A stretch of DNA of 64,000 nucleotides from Lewinellaceae bacterium (GTDB lineage Bacteria; Bacteroidota; Bacteroidia; Chitinophagales; Saprospiraceae): contig JACJYA010000010.1 of assembly GCA_020636315.1 (NCBI GenBank), forward strand, positions 248,001 through 312,000. Direction: 5' to 3'. The position numbers and the translations under genes are program-made. Position 1 is the first letter of the stretch, and every line of letters starts with the position of its first letter. Below are positions 51,869 to 61,588 of this stretch, one piece after another. The notes under the pieces are model-generated. The model searched no databases, had not been told where the DNA came from, and saw only the letters and a program-made list of their open reading frames with translations.

Positions 51869-52891
51869 ATGCCCAAAAAGAAGAAAAGTACCATACAGGA
51901 CATCGCCGACCAGTTGGGCGTTTCAAAGTCTCTTGTTTCCTTTGTGCTCAATGGAAAAAGCAAGGAAAAGAGGATCAGTGACTCCATGGCCAAGAAAGTG
52001 CTGGAAGTCGCCAAAAGGATGAACTACCGGCCCAATTATCTGGCTAAAAGCCTGAGGACGGGCAGATCTCAAACCATTGCACTCATAATCGCCGATATAT
52101 CCAATCCGTTTTTTGCGAAGATGGCCCGCTTCATGGAGATAGAAGCGTCAAAATACGAGTACAAGGTCATTTTTGCCAATTCGGATGAGGACAAGGAAAA
52201 GTTCACCGCTGAACTGAGTGTTCTGAAAAACAGGCAGGTCGATGGGTTCATCCTCATCCCCCCCATTGGAAGTGAGAAAGAACTGGCAGCTCTGCAAAAG
52301 CAAAAGCTGCCTTTCGTAGTGGTTGACCGGGTATTCAAAAATATTGACTGCCCCACCGTCATTATCAATAATTATCAGGCCGGCTACCAGGCCACCCAAC
52401 GGCTCATTGAAAACGACAGAAGGAACATCGCCATCCTCAATGTCAACAATAAGCTATATACCATGCAACAGCGGGTGAAAGGCTACCACGATGCCCTGAT
52501 GGAAAACGGAATAGCAACCTCCCCCGTTCTGGTCAAACACCTAAAGTTCAGCCACGACAAAAAGCTGATCATGAAAGCCATCAAGGAAATTATCAGTGCA
52601 GGAGCCGACGGCCTGCTTTTCACTACCGGCAAGCTGACGATCCTGGGAATCGAATGCCTGATGGAACTCGGCATAAGTATCCCGGAAGACATCTCCGTGA
52701 TCAGTTTTGATGACATGGATGCCTACAGGGTCACCCGCACCCCGATTTCCGCCATCGTCCAGCCACTTGAGCAGATGAGCAAAGAGGCAATTACCATCCT
52801 GATGAGCCTTATCGAAGAGAATACCGTTGCAGTGGAAAACAAAAACAGGGTTCTGGATGTGGATTTTGTTTACCGGGCATCCTGCGTTTAG
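51869..52891 (+). CDS. LacI-family transcriptional regulator
   Basis: The start is ATG 51869 (MPKKKKSTIQDIADQLGVSK); an upstream extension to 51818 runs through the promoter and is not expected to be translated. The N-terminal helix-turn-helix reads TIQDIADQLGVSKSLVSFVL with the hinge MNYRPNYLAKSLRTGRSQTI. The periplasmic-binding-protein-like domain has IALIIADISNPFFAKMARFM, VVVDRVFKNIDCPTVIINNY and VISFDDMDAYRVTRTPISAI. It probably binds a mannan-derived sugar and represses the genes downstream through the 16-bp palindromes at 52913, 58432 and 58484. Confidence 0.92.
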   Translation: MPKKKKSTIQDIADQLGVSKSLVSFVLNGKSKEKRISDSMAKKVLEVAKRMNYRPNYLAKSLRTGRSQTIALIIADISNPFFAKMARFMEIEASKYEYKVIFANSDEDKEKFTAELSVLKNRQVDGFILIPPIGSEKELAALQKQKLPFVVVDRVFKNIDCPTVIINNYQAGYQATQRLIENDRRNIAILNVNNKLYTMQQRVKGYHDALMENGIATSPVLVKHLKFSHDKKLIMKAIKEIISAGADGLLFTTGKLTILGIECLMELGISIPEDISVISFDDMDAYRVTRTPISAIVQPLEQMSKEAITILMSLIEENTVAVENKNRVLDVDFVYRASCV

Positions 52892-52912
52892 TTTCTTTTT
52901 TTTACTTTTACT

Positions 52913-52928
52913 GCTAAAACGATTTAGC
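52913..52928. promoter_or_regulatory. Putative LacI operator upstream of the symporter operon
   Basis: gctaaaacgatttagc is a near-perfect 16-bp palindrome with a central CG, as LacI-family operators have. It lies 37 bp before the symporter ATG and just after the lacI gene. The same sequence with one or two changes occurs twice before the TonB-dependent receptor gene. Confidence 0.75.
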
Positions 52929-52965
52929 CATTTTCAATCACCTCCCCTGCAAACAAGAAAAAGGC

Positions 52966-54360
52966 ATGGAAAAAGTAAGCTTAAGAGAGAAAGTATCCTA
53001 TGGTTTCGGAGACTTTGCCTCGTCTATGTTCTGGACTTTATTCTCAATGTTCCTGCTTTTTTTCTACACTGATGTTTTCGGCATTACTGCCGCTGCTGCC
53101 GGTACGATGTTCCTGGTGGCCCGGCTCTGGGACACAGCCAACGACCCCCTGATGGGGATGATCGGCGACCGCACCGATACCCGCTGGGGAAAATTCAGGC
53201 CCTACCTGCTTTTTGTTGCCCTGCCTTTCGCGATCATTGGGGTCTTGACCTTTACCACTCCCGGCCTGGGCCCTACCGGCAAACTCATTTATGCCTACAT
53301 CACCTACACCCTGATGATGATGGTATATACCGCGATTAACGTTCCCTATGCCTCTCTGTTAGGAGTAATGACCCGAGACACTAAGGAAAGGACTTCACTG
53401 GCCTCTTTCCGGTTCCTGGGCGGGTTCACCGGTGGGCTTTTTGTCACGGCCACTGCCAATTCCCTGGTGGAATATTTCAGCGCGGAAGCAGATATGGCCG
53501 CCGGCTACCAAAAGGCCATTGCAGTATATTCCGTACTGGCGGCCATCTTTTTCATCCTGACCTTTGCGGGCACCAAAGAACGGCTGGATCCCGAGGAAGT
53601 TGAATATTCCTCGCTCAAAGAAGACCTGAATGACCTGATAAAAAACCGGCCCTGGTTCATCATGCTTGGGGCTGCCGTCTCCGTCCTTATTTTCAACTCG
53701 CTGCGAGGCTCAGCCATTCTTTACTACTTCAAATACTTTGTCGGCGACCAGCATGTAGCTTTTTGGGGTGAAATGAGCCAGGGGGCGTTATCGGCAGCAT
53801 TTATGAGTACCGGCCAGGCAGGAGCTTTACTTGGTGTGATCCTTGCCATCCCTCTGGCCAATGCGATCGGAAAAAAAAGGAGCTTTATCTTATCCGGCCT
53901 GGTGTGCGCAGGGTTGAGCATTCTGTTTTTCTTCATTCCACCGGAGCAGATCATACCCATTTTTCTCATCAACATACTGATCTCCATGGCTTCCTCGCTG
54001 GTTTTTCCTCTTATCTGGGCCATGTATGGCGACGTTTCCGACTTCTCGGAATGGAAGACCGGCCACCGGGCCACCGGGCTGGTCTTTTCCTCCTCGTCCA
54101 TGTCACAGAAAATGGGTTGGACCCTGGGCGGAGCCATAAGCGGCTGGATACTGGCCGCCTATGGATTTGAGGCCAATGCCGCCCAGACAGAGGAGTCCAT
54201 CCTGGGGATACGCCTGATGATAAGTATTTACGCCGCAGCCGGCGCTTTGCTGTCTGTTGGCTTTATGTACTTCTATCCGCTGAATGAGACATACATGAAA
54301 GATATCGGAAAACAACTGGAAGAAGCCAGGGCAGATTCGACAGGTAAATGGCCTAAATAA
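52966..54360 (+). CDS. GPH-family sugar:cation symporter
   Basis: The protein has 464 residues and about twelve membrane helices. It starts SLREKVSYGFGDFASSMFWT, then has ARLWDTANDPLMGMIGDRTD and WGKFRPYLLFVALPFAIIGV, the signature of the glycoside-pentoside-hexuronide (melibiose-type) symporters. The C-terminal half includes MYGDVSDFSEWKTGHRATGL. It brings an oligosaccharide or glycoside into the cytoplasm with Na+ or H+. It lies behind a LacI operator and 6 bp before the oxidoreductase gene; the next gene follows 1 bp after that, so the three form an operon. Confidence 0.92.
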   Translation: MEKVSLREKVSYGFGDFASSMFWTLFSMFLLFFYTDVFGITAAAAGTMFLVARLWDTANDPLMGMIGDRTDTRWGKFRPYLLFVALPFAIIGVLTFTTPGLGPTGKLIYAYITYTLMMMVYTAINVPYASLLGVMTRDTKERTSLASFRFLGGFTGGLFVTATANSLVEYFSAEADMAAGYQKAIAVYSVLAAIFFILTFAGTKERLDPEEVEYSSLKEDLNDLIKNRPWFIMLGAAVSVLIFNSLRGSAILYYFKYFVGDQHVAFWGEMSQGALSAAFMSTGQAGALLGVILAIPLANAIGKKRSFILSGLVCAGLSILFFFIPPEQIIPIFLINILISMASSLVFPLIWAMYGDVSDFSEWKTGHRATGLVFSSSSMSQKMGWTLGGAISGWILAAYGFEANAAQTEESILGIRLMISIYAAAGALLSVGFMYFYPLNETYMKDIGKQLEEARADSTGKWPK

Positions 54361-54366
54361 ACGGAA

Positions 54367-55368
54367 ATGGCAGCTTTTAACATAGGTATAGTAGGCACCG
54401 GCATGATGCTGGACTACCATTTTGAGGCTTTCAGCCAGCTTCCGGAAGCCCAGGTAAAAGGGTGTACCCGGGAATATTACGGCGATGCCGAACAACAGGC
54501 CCTGCAAAGGAAATCCCTGGAAAAGGCAGCCACAGAATTGGGCATATTTCCCTATCCCGATTTTGAGGCCATGGCCGGAGATGAACAACTCGACGCCCTG
54601 GTCATCGCGAGTATTAACCCATACCATTACCCGCACATTATCAAAGCGCTGGACAGCGGCAAGCACGTGCTGGCTGAAAAGCCGGTGGCAACCAACACCA
54701 TCCATCTGGAAGAGATCTCGGAACTTTCCCGGCAGAGCGGATTGCTGGTTTTTCCTTCCCACAATTTCGTTTACCGGCCGGCCGTGGCCAAAGCGAAGGA
54801 AATACTGGATTCGGGGGTTCTGGGGACTATTGTTTATTCTTCATTCATTTCCTGTTTCCGCACCGGAGATGAGCACGCCCGCGGATGGCGGGCATCCGCT
54901 GAACTGTCCGGAGGGGGAGCGCTCATGGACAGCGGCTACCATCAGGTTTATCAGGCTTTACACCTGCTGGGGATGCCCCAACTGGTGCAAAGTTTTAAAT
55001 CCAAACTGGTGCTGAAACACATGGAAGTAGAGGATTTTGCCATGATCAATGCCCGTTATGAAAACGGAGCGATAGCTAACATCGGGCAGGGCCATGGCAC
55101 AGCCTTTGGCGATGTAGCGTCAGGCATCAAAATCGTCGGGGAAAAAGGCAATATCGTTATCACAGACGCCTGTTACCACAACGGGCAGAAAGTGGCCGGT
55201 GACGCCGGTTACGCCAATTCCTTCCGCCACCAGGCCAGATACTTCATCGAATGCCTTAAAAATGAAGGACACCCGCTGTCCACCCTGGAAGACGCCCGAA
55301 ATACCCTTAAGATCATCAATGCAGCCTACGAAAGCGCTGAAAACAACCAGGTCATAAAAATCTATTAG
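54367..55368 (+). CDS. Gfo/Idh/MocA-family oxidoreductase
   Basis: The protein has 333 residues. The Rossmann start is FNIGIVGTGMMLDYHFEAFS. LVIASINPYHYPHIIKALDS and GKHVLAEKPVATNTIHLEEI are the dinucleotide-domain ends with the EKP motif. The C-terminal catalytic domain includes SGGGALMDSGYHQVYQALHL with the conserved GGGAxxDxGxH. It oxidises or reduces a sugar or sugar derivative with NAD(P). The substrate is not readable; position between a sugar symporter and a GH26 enzyme suggests mannose-related catabolism. ATG 54367. Confidence 0.9.
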   Translation: MAAFNIGIVGTGMMLDYHFEAFSQLPEAQVKGCTREYYGDAEQQALQRKSLEKAATELGIFPYPDFEAMAGDEQLDALVIASINPYHYPHIIKALDSGKHVLAEKPVATNTIHLEEISELSRQSGLLVFPSHNFVYRPAVAKAKEILDSGVLGTIVYSSFISCFRTGDEHARGWRASAELSGGGALMDSGYHQVYQALHLLGMPQLVQSFKSKLVLKHMEVEDFAMINARYENGAIANIGQGHGTAFGDVASGIKIVGEKGNIVITDACYHNGQKVAGDAGYANSFRHQARYFIECLKNEGHPLSTLEDARNTLKIINAAYESAENNQVIKIY

Positions 55369-55369
55369 C

Positions 55370-58318
55370 ATGCAGGGCCTTATCCAAATCCTGACTTTCC
55401 TCCTTCTCTCTTTTCTGGTGAAACCCTCCAGCCCGGAAAATTCCACTCCGCCCCATTTCAAAATACCATACGCAGCTGGTTTTGCCGAAAGCTTCGTTCT
55501 GGACGGGGTGAACGGCGAGTTTGAAAAGTACAGTGCCTACCGGATCCAACCGGATACGGCCATCGGCCCGGAAGCCGCCGGCTGGGCGCCGGGGTCAGCT
55601 GACCTGGATTTCAAAACGACTCTGGTCATCGATGATGACTACCTCTACCTCTCCGCTGAGGTGACAGATGACGACCCCCGGCCCCTGAGCGATATTTATG
55701 AGGCCTGGCAGGGTGACCTCCTCGAATTTTACATTGGCTTTTACAGCATTAAGGAGGTAGCATCCTGGAATTCAAAGCAATTCGCCAGAAGTGACGGCGA
55801 CTGGAGGATCGGTTTCCTGCCCACCGGAACCACCGCCTTTGACGGCTGGCTCGCCATGGATGTCCCCGGGGTGGAAGCGGTGGTATTTCCCAAATTTTCG
55901 GGAGACGGATATGTGGTTGAAGCCCGCATCACCCTGGATTCAGTAGTCGCCCCCGGAAGAGACTTTAAGGTTTATGACGGGCTGAAAATGCCTTTAAAGA
56001 TCGAGGCCGTTGACCAGGACAGAAGGCTGAACGGAGATACGGAAAGCAGCCTTTCCCTGGGAGCGGGAGGAATTACTCCTTCGACGCGCCTGGATAACCG
56101 CTGGATGTTCCCCAGCAACTGGGGGGTAGCGGAAATCGTTGGCGCCCCTCCGGCCGGCCCCGGAAGCAGAAACACCTTGCCCGAAAAAGTGAGAACCGAA
56201 AGCCCCCCTCCTGCCCCGGTGGGCCTAAGCCCCCGGATGTTCACCGACCTGGAAACTGCCATAAAAAATGCAGAAGCCCTGGTGCGATCGAGTGTTGAAG
56301 GATCCGGTGAGGGAATGTATCCGAAAGGATCTGTAGCCACCCTTCAGGCCGCCATTGAAGAAGCTGCAGCCCATTCAACACCCGCCCTTACGGCATCCCG
56401 GGAAATCGCAGCCGTTTCGAGGTTATATGATGCCTGCTCCTCCTTTGAGTCCCTGGCCCAAACCCGGACGGCCGGCATCGTCGATAAAAAGGCGAATAAA
56501 CAGACGCGTTACCTCTATCTCAACCTGAAAAACAGGATGGGCCGGTCATTCCTTTTCGGAATGCAGCACGCCACAGGATATGGCGTCGGCTGGTCCGGCG
56601 ACGATAACCGGAGCGACATCAAGGACGTATGCGGTGATTTCCCCGCCATTTACGGGGAGGAATTGAGGGAGGTGCTGACTGACGAAGGAGCCGACAGATT
56701 GCGCTACCGCATCATCAGCGCCTACGAAAGAGGCGGGGTGATCACTATGTCCTGGCATCAGCTCGACCCCGGCAACCGCGGCTGGAACGCCGATAAAGTG
56801 AATAACGAAAAAATCGTGGCCCGGATACTGCCGGCGGGGCCAGAACACGAGGGCTACAAAGCAAAACTCAGGGCCGCCGCCGAATTTTTCAAGTCGCTCC
56901 GGGGGAAAAACGGGGAGGCCATCCCCGTGATCTTTCGCCCTTATCACGAACACCTGGGCACCTGGTTCTGGTGGGGAGATGGGCATTGTACGGCAGCTGA
57001 ATTCAATCAGTTGTGGCGGTTCACCGTTGATTATCTCCACGATTCCCTCAATGTCCACAACCTGCTCTGGGCCATCTCGCCCGACCTGAAGTTCCTGGAC
57101 AGGCCAGAAGACTACTTCAAACGCTTCCCGGGCAATGATTATGTAGATATTTACGGAGTCGATTTTTACTATCACACCCCACTTACCGATAATGTGGCCG
57201 CCGATTATCGCCACAGGCTTCGCGGCCTGGTAAAACTAGCCCTGGAGCACAATAAGATCCCGGCGCTGACCGAGATTGGCCAGGACGGGCTGGATGACCC
57301 CAACTGGCACACCCGCACCATGATCAATCCTATTAAATATGACTCCATCAACAATTTCATCGCCTATGGGGTAACCTGGAGGAACGCCGGCACTCACCAT
57401 TTTCACGCACCGTATCCCGGACATCCTTCCGTCCCTGATTTCCTTGATTTTTACAATGACCCCTACACCCTTTTTGAAAGTGGCCTTCCCAACATGTATG
57501 CCTTGCCGGAAGCGGACCGGAACCCTCCCGTTTTTACTTCCTTCCCAAAGGATCAAATGGTATCGACGGAAACCGCGGTTGAAATTACCGTGGAGACAGA
57601 TGAAAGAGCGCTACTGCGCTGGAGCTATACCGATGAAGCTTACGAAGAGATGCCAGGCCGGTTTAAATCGGGGCAGGGCGCTTTTCGCCATACCTCCACC
57701 ATAAAAGCAGCCCAGGGCAGCAGAAACCGGATCTTCGTCAAGGCAAAGGATGTATCCGGCAATGAAACGCCGAGATCTCTCCCCGTTTCCTTTATTGTGG
57801 ATACCCTTCGGGCTGCCATCAACTGGTTCCATCCCCGTTATCCTGTCGATACCTGGCAGCACGATAATGGCCCACTGGGGAACAGCCAGAATGCAGCCGA
57901 TACTATCGCCAAGGTTGCCACGGCTTTTTTCACAAAGGATTTCTTACTGGAGGCCGTTCCCCAAAATGCCCGCATTATCGTACAGTACAACGGTGGCTTC
58001 GCCTTATATATAAATGGTACGGAAGCATTCAGGCATCATCTGCCCGGAGAATTGGAACTGGACTTCAGTACCCCCCCTTTGTTTACCGGCAAGAACACCA
58101 AAGCCGTACCCTTTAACAATGAAATGATGAGAAAGCTCAAAAAAGGCAAGAACAGGATCGCTATCGAAGTGCACGGCGGCGCTCAGGGCTTTACTTTTTT
58201 TGATGCCCTTTTACAGACTGACCCCGGAATGGTGTTCAATTATGGCGCCGACTGGCGATATTTTACAGAGGAGGTTCCACCCCCGGCCCTTACTTCTGGT
58301 GAGGTCAGCGATAATTAA
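55370..58318 (+). CDS. Exported GH26 beta-mannanase-like enzyme
   Basis: The protein has 982 residues with a signal peptide (LIQILTFLLLSFLVKPSSPE). Residues ~25-250 look like a CBM9-type sugar-binding domain (DGVNGEFEKYSAYRI, TTLVIDDDYLYLSAEVTDDD). Residues ~385-725 are the GH26 catalytic domain: LFGMQHATGYGVGW, GGVITMSWHQLDPGNRGWN, VIFRPYHEHLGTWFWWGDGH with the acid/base Glu ~527, and IPALTEIGQDGLDD with the nucleophile Glu ~635. Two C-terminal beta-domains follow (~740-960). It probably cuts beta-1,4-mannan or glucomannan outside the cell or in the periplasm. No T9SS sorting domain is seen. It starts one base after the oxidoreductase stop. ATG 55370. Confidence 0.88.
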   Translation: MQGLIQILTFLLLSFLVKPSSPENSTPPHFKIPYAAGFAESFVLDGVNGEFEKYSAYRIQPDTAIGPEAAGWAPGSADLDFKTTLVIDDDYLYLSAEVTDDDPRPLSDIYEAWQGDLLEFYIGFYSIKEVASWNSKQFARSDGDWRIGFLPTGTTAFDGWLAMDVPGVEAVVFPKFSGDGYVVEARITLDSVVAPGRDFKVYDGLKMPLKIEAVDQDRRLNGDTESSLSLGAGGITPSTRLDNRWMFPSNWGVAEIVGAPPAGPGSRNTLPEKVRTESPPPAPVGLSPRMFTDLETAIKNAEALVRSSVEGSGEGMYPKGSVATLQAAIEEAAAHSTPALTASREIAAVSRLYDACSSFESLAQTRTAGIVDKKANKQTRYLYLNLKNRMGRSFLFGMQHATGYGVGWSGDDNRSDIKDVCGDFPAIYGEELREVLTDEGADRLRYRIISAYERGGVITMSWHQLDPGNRGWNADKVNNEKIVARILPAGPEHEGYKAKLRAAAEFFKSLRGKNGEAIPVIFRPYHEHLGTWFWWGDGHCTAAEFNQLWRFTVDYLHDSLNVHNLLWAISPDLKFLDRPEDYFKRFPGNDYVDIYGVDFYYHTPLTDNVAADYRHRLRGLVKLALEHNKIPALTEIGQDGLDDPNWHTRTMINPIKYDSINNFIAYGVTWRNAGTHHFHAPYPGHPSVPDFLDFYNDPYTLFESGLPNMYALPEADRNPPVFTSFPKDQMVSTETAVEITVETDERALLRWSYTDEAYEEMPGRFKSGQGAFRHTSTIKAAQGSRNRIFVKAKDVSGNETPRSLPVSFIVDTLRAAINWFHPRYPVDTWQHDNGPLGNSQNAADTIAKVATAFFTKDFLLEAVPQNARIIVQYNGGFALYINGTEAFRHHLPGELELDFSTPPLFTGKNTKAVPFNNEMMRKLKKGKNRIAIEVHGGAQGFTFFDALLQTDPGMVFNYGADWRYFTEEVPPPALTSGEVSDN

Positions 58319-58431
58319 TCACGTAGCTGGCCGGCCCGGGTGCCCCTGCCTTTCCACCTGCCCTGTATTTTAATACCGGGAAGAAAAAAAAAGCATAATT
58401 CCTTTGCGTAAATAAAAAAAGCGCTAAATTA

Positions 58432-58447
58432 GCTAAATCGATTTAGC
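58432..58447. promoter_or_regulatory. Putative LacI operator 1 before the TonB receptor gene
   Basis: gctaaatcgatttagc is a perfect 16-bp palindrome. It is one of three copies in the cluster (see 52913 and 58484). A partial copy (gctaaattagc) lies directly before it. It sits upstream of a TATTATTTG-like -7 box at 58467-58475. Confidence 0.78.
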
Positions 58448-58483
58448 CAACTATCGGCAAAATCGATATTATTTGCAGAATAT

Positions 58484-58499
58484 GCTAAATCGTTTTAGC
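58484..58499. promoter_or_regulatory. Putative LacI operator 2 before the TonB receptor gene
   Basis: gctaaatcgttttagc matches the operator palindrome with one changed base. Its centre is 52 bp, about five helical turns, from operator 1, which would allow cooperative binding or looping. It sits between the -7-like box and the receptor ATG at 58525. Confidence 0.78.
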
Positions 58500-58524
58500 T
58501 GGTTGTCCCGTTAAACCTGATCTT

Positions 58525-61500
58525 ATGTGCCAAAGAATAACCCTCATATTTCTGGCAACAGTTCTCAGCATTAGCCCGTTGGCGGCAGGCCCTTCGGAGG
58601 CCCACGGAACAATATTCGGAAAAGTTACAGATGCCGCAACGGGCGAGGGGCTGCCCTGGGCGAATATCATAATAGCAGGAACGACAACGGGGATGGCCAC
58701 CGATCTGGAGGGGAACTACGAGATCAGAGTGGAACCGGGAACCTACACCGTCCGTGCGTCCTACCTGGGTTACACCGGAGAGGAACAATCCGTAACGGTG
58801 AGAGAGGGGCAAAATGAGGAGGTCAATTTTGAATTACAATATGGCATACAGGGAGAAGAGGTCATTGTCACCGCCCAGGCCAGTGGACAGATGGCGGCCA
58901 TCAACCAGCAGATATCCTCCAACAAGATCGTAAATGTCGTTTCGGCCGAAAAGATGGAGGAACTGCCCGATGCCAACGCGGCCGAATCGATCGGCAGGTT
59001 GCCCGGCATATCGTTGCAGCGCTCCTCCGGCGAGGCCAGCAAGATCGTGGTGAGGGGTTTGTCGCCCAAATACAACAGCGTCACCATCAATGGGGTCAAA
59101 ATGGCCTCCACCAACGACTTTGACCGGAGCGCCGACCTCAGCATCATCCAGGGAGAGATGCTGGCGGGCGTGGAAGTGTCCAAGAGCTTACGGGCGGATA
59201 TGGATGCGGATGCGATCGGCGGCACCATAGACCTCAGGCTCAGGGAAGCGCCGGAAGGCCTTCATTACAATGCCAATGCAGAAGGAGCATACAACGACCT
59301 GGGAAGTTCCTTTAACAATTATAAACTGGTGGGCGCTGTAAGCAACCGTTTCCTGGGCAATAAACTGGGGGCACGGCTTCAACTTTCGGCAGAGAACAGG
59401 CAGCTTCCCTCCCACCGGTTCGGGGGCAATTACAGCAGCCCGATCCTTTTTCAGGAACTGGATGACGAAGGAAACCTCACCGGCGAATCGAGCTTCAAAC
59501 TTCGAACGGAAGGCACCGTTCTCACCGACCAGGCCGCTCAACGAGAACGGAACGGCGGCAACCTGACACTCGACTTCAAATCCAGGTTTTTAGATATCAA
59601 ACTGTTCAGCTTATACAACCGCAAGACAGATGATGGCATAAGGCGGGTGAACACCTATACCTTCATCCGCCCCAATGAGCCCTTCTCCAAGAGTGCAGGC
59701 CAGTACGAAGCGGACACCAGGCTATGGACCCATTCCCTGGAAAACGTTTTTAAGTTCCGGAAAACGGAACTGAGCCTCACCCTTTCCCATACCCTGGCCA
59801 GGCATAATACGCCAGGCCAGTCTTTCAACTTTATTGAACTGAGCGACGGGGCCGACCCCATCAACCAGGACTGGCTGCTTCTGCGCCAGCCTTCGGAAGT
59901 CCTCGAAGAATTCGGCGCCACCCATGTGGAGAATAGCTTTTTGCAAAACATGAGCATTTCGGAAAGCGAGCTCATCGATAAGAATTACGACGCCCGCCTG
60001 GATTGGGATGTCCCCTTTACCATTTCGGATAAGATCTCCGGCACCTTTTCCGTCGGGGGTAAATACCACCGGCTGGAAAGGGAAAGCAACCGGGAACAGG
60101 AGTTCATCGAATTTCAATACGGCGCCGGGCGCCCCCGGAAGGAAGCGTTCATTGCCATGTTTCCCTGGATAGAAACCAACCTCAGCGCTCAGCGGGGCAT
60201 ATCAGCCGTCAATTTTGTGGACGAGAGTTACAAACTCAGAAATTTTCTGGACGGCCGCTATCAGTTGGGCTGGGGGGCTACTGTGGAACAGCTGGCCAGC
60301 ATGCAGGGCCAGTTCTATCCCGATAACCAGAACTTATACCAGAGAGATGGATACCAGAATTATTTTCAGGATTACACCAATAGCGAAGAGCTCTTCGCCG
60401 GCTATACGATGGCCGAGATCAATATCGGCCCTTCCCTGATGATCCTGCCCGGTATTCGGTTCGAAAAAGAGAACACTACGTACCAGGGATATCATATCGA
60501 ACTGGTAGGCGCCAACGCCAATGGCATCCGGGGAGAACCGGACTCGGTATCAACCGATCGCCGGAATGAATTTTTCTTCCCGTCTCTCAACCTGAAATTT
60601 AAAGTGAATGACTGGAGCTTCATCCGGGGCGCCGTATATAAAAGCACGACCCGGCCCGATTTCAGGCTGCTTTCCCCCACGGTTATCATCACCGAAAATA
60701 CGACTGTTCCCTTCACTTCCGGCAATCCGTTCTTACAACCCGCTATCGCCTGGAATTACGACCTGGGGTTTTCCGCGTACAGCAAAAAAGTAGGCCTGCT
60801 GAGCCTGAACCTCTTCTACAAAGAGATCGGCCGGTTCATTTTTACGCTGGATAAATATTTCCCACACCGCCGCGGCCGGATCGTCAATGCACCGGCGGGC
60901 CTGCTCGACGCGCTGCCGGGTGAAGACTTTTACCCGATGGAGCGGCTGGATGAAACACACCGAACCAACGTCCCCTTCAACAACTTCGAACCTGCATCAT
61001 ACCGGGGAATGGAATTATCCTGGCAAACCAACTTCTGGTATTTGCCCGGCCTGCTGAGCGGCCTGGTGCTGGATGTAAACTTTACTCTGCTGCAGTCAGA
61101 AACCAGATACCCCTACTTCGAAGATGTCGTAATCGGTATCGATTCCTCCGGCTTTTTCCCCAGAGATATCATCGGCTTTGAATACAATACCCGAAAAGGC
61201 CGGCTGGTGGACCAGCCTGACGGCATTCTCAATGTCATCCTGGGCTGGGATTACAAAGGCTTCAGTTCCCGGTTTTCCTTCCGGTATCAGGACCAGACGC
61301 TTCAGTCGCAGGATTCGAGGCTGAGCCTGAGCGATTCCTTCTACGACACCTTTGTATGGGCCGATATCAGCCTGAAACAGCAAATAACGGAACACCTCTC
61401 GGCCTTCGCCAACCTGACGAACATCGGCAACCATATCGATGACTATTTCATCCGCTTCGGCGGGCAGGCCACTTTGCCGACGAACAGCGAGCAATATGGG

Positions 61501-61536
61501 TTCCGGGCCCAGTTTGGGGTCCTCTTAAAGTATTAA
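58525..61536 (+). CDS. TonB-dependent outer-membrane receptor
   Basis: The protein has 1003 residues. After a signal peptide (ITLIFLATVLSISPLAAGPS) comes a carboxypeptidase-regulatory-like domain (IFGKVTDAATGEGLPWANII, LEGNYEIRVEPGTYTVRASY). The plug domain reads KMEELPDANAAESIGRLPGI, SSGEASKIVVRGLSPKYNSV and DMDADAIGGTIDLRLREAPE. The barrel follows and the C-terminal strand ends GFRAQFGVLLKY. It imports an oligosaccharide across the outer membrane with TonB energy. It has no adjacent SusD-like lipoprotein, so it is not a standard SusCD pair. Two operators lie upstream. ATG 58525. Confidence 0.93.
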   Translation: MCQRITLIFLATVLSISPLAAGPSEAHGTIFGKVTDAATGEGLPWANIIIAGTTTGMATDLEGNYEIRVEPGTYTVRASYLGYTGEEQSVTVREGQNEEVNFELQYGIQGEEVIVTAQASGQMAAINQQISSNKIVNVVSAEKMEELPDANAAESIGRLPGISLQRSSGEASKIVVRGLSPKYNSVTINGVKMASTNDFDRSADLSIIQGEMLAGVEVSKSLRADMDADAIGGTIDLRLREAPEGLHYNANAEGAYNDLGSSFNNYKLVGAVSNRFLGNKLGARLQLSAENRQLPSHRFGGNYSSPILFQELDDEGNLTGESSFKLRTEGTVLTDQAAQRERNGGNLTLDFKSRFLDIKLFSLYNRKTDDGIRRVNTYTFIRPNEPFSKSAGQYEADTRLWTHSLENVFKFRKTELSLTLSHTLARHNTPGQSFNFIELSDGADPINQDWLLLRQPSEVLEEFGATHVENSFLQNMSISESELIDKNYDARLDWDVPFTISDKISGTFSVGGKYHRLERESNREQEFIEFQYGAGRPRKEAFIAMFPWIETNLSAQRGISAVNFVDESYKLRNFLDGRYQLGWGATVEQLASMQGQFYPDNQNLYQRDGYQNYFQDYTNSEELFAGYTMAEINIGPSLMILPGIRFEKENTTYQGYHIELVGANANGIRGEPDSVSTDRRNEFFFPSLNLKFKVNDWSFIRGAVYKSTTRPDFRLLSPTVIITENTTVPFTSGNPFLQPAIAWNYDLGFSAYSKKVGLLSLNLFYKEIGRFIFTLDKYFPHRRGRIVNAPAGLLDALPGEDFYPMERLDETHRTNVPFNNFEPASYRGMELSWQTNFWYLPGLLSGLVLDVNFTLLQSETRYPYFEDVVIGIDSSGFFPRDIIGFEYNTRKGRLVDQPDGILNVILGWDYKGFSSRFSFRYQDQTLQSQDSRLSLSDSFYDTFVWADISLKQQITEHLSAFANLTNIGNHIDDYFIRFGGQATLPTNSEQYGFRAQFGVLLKY

Positions 61537-61588
61537 CAACCTTCATATTCTGACTTATTTCAATTTTCTAACTAAAAAGAGCTGCGTT

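Noticed and set aside
51502..51981. A 159-codon plus-strand ORF over the MITE-like element
   Set aside because: It runs through the inverted repeats and into the lacI gene in another frame, with no recognisable domain.
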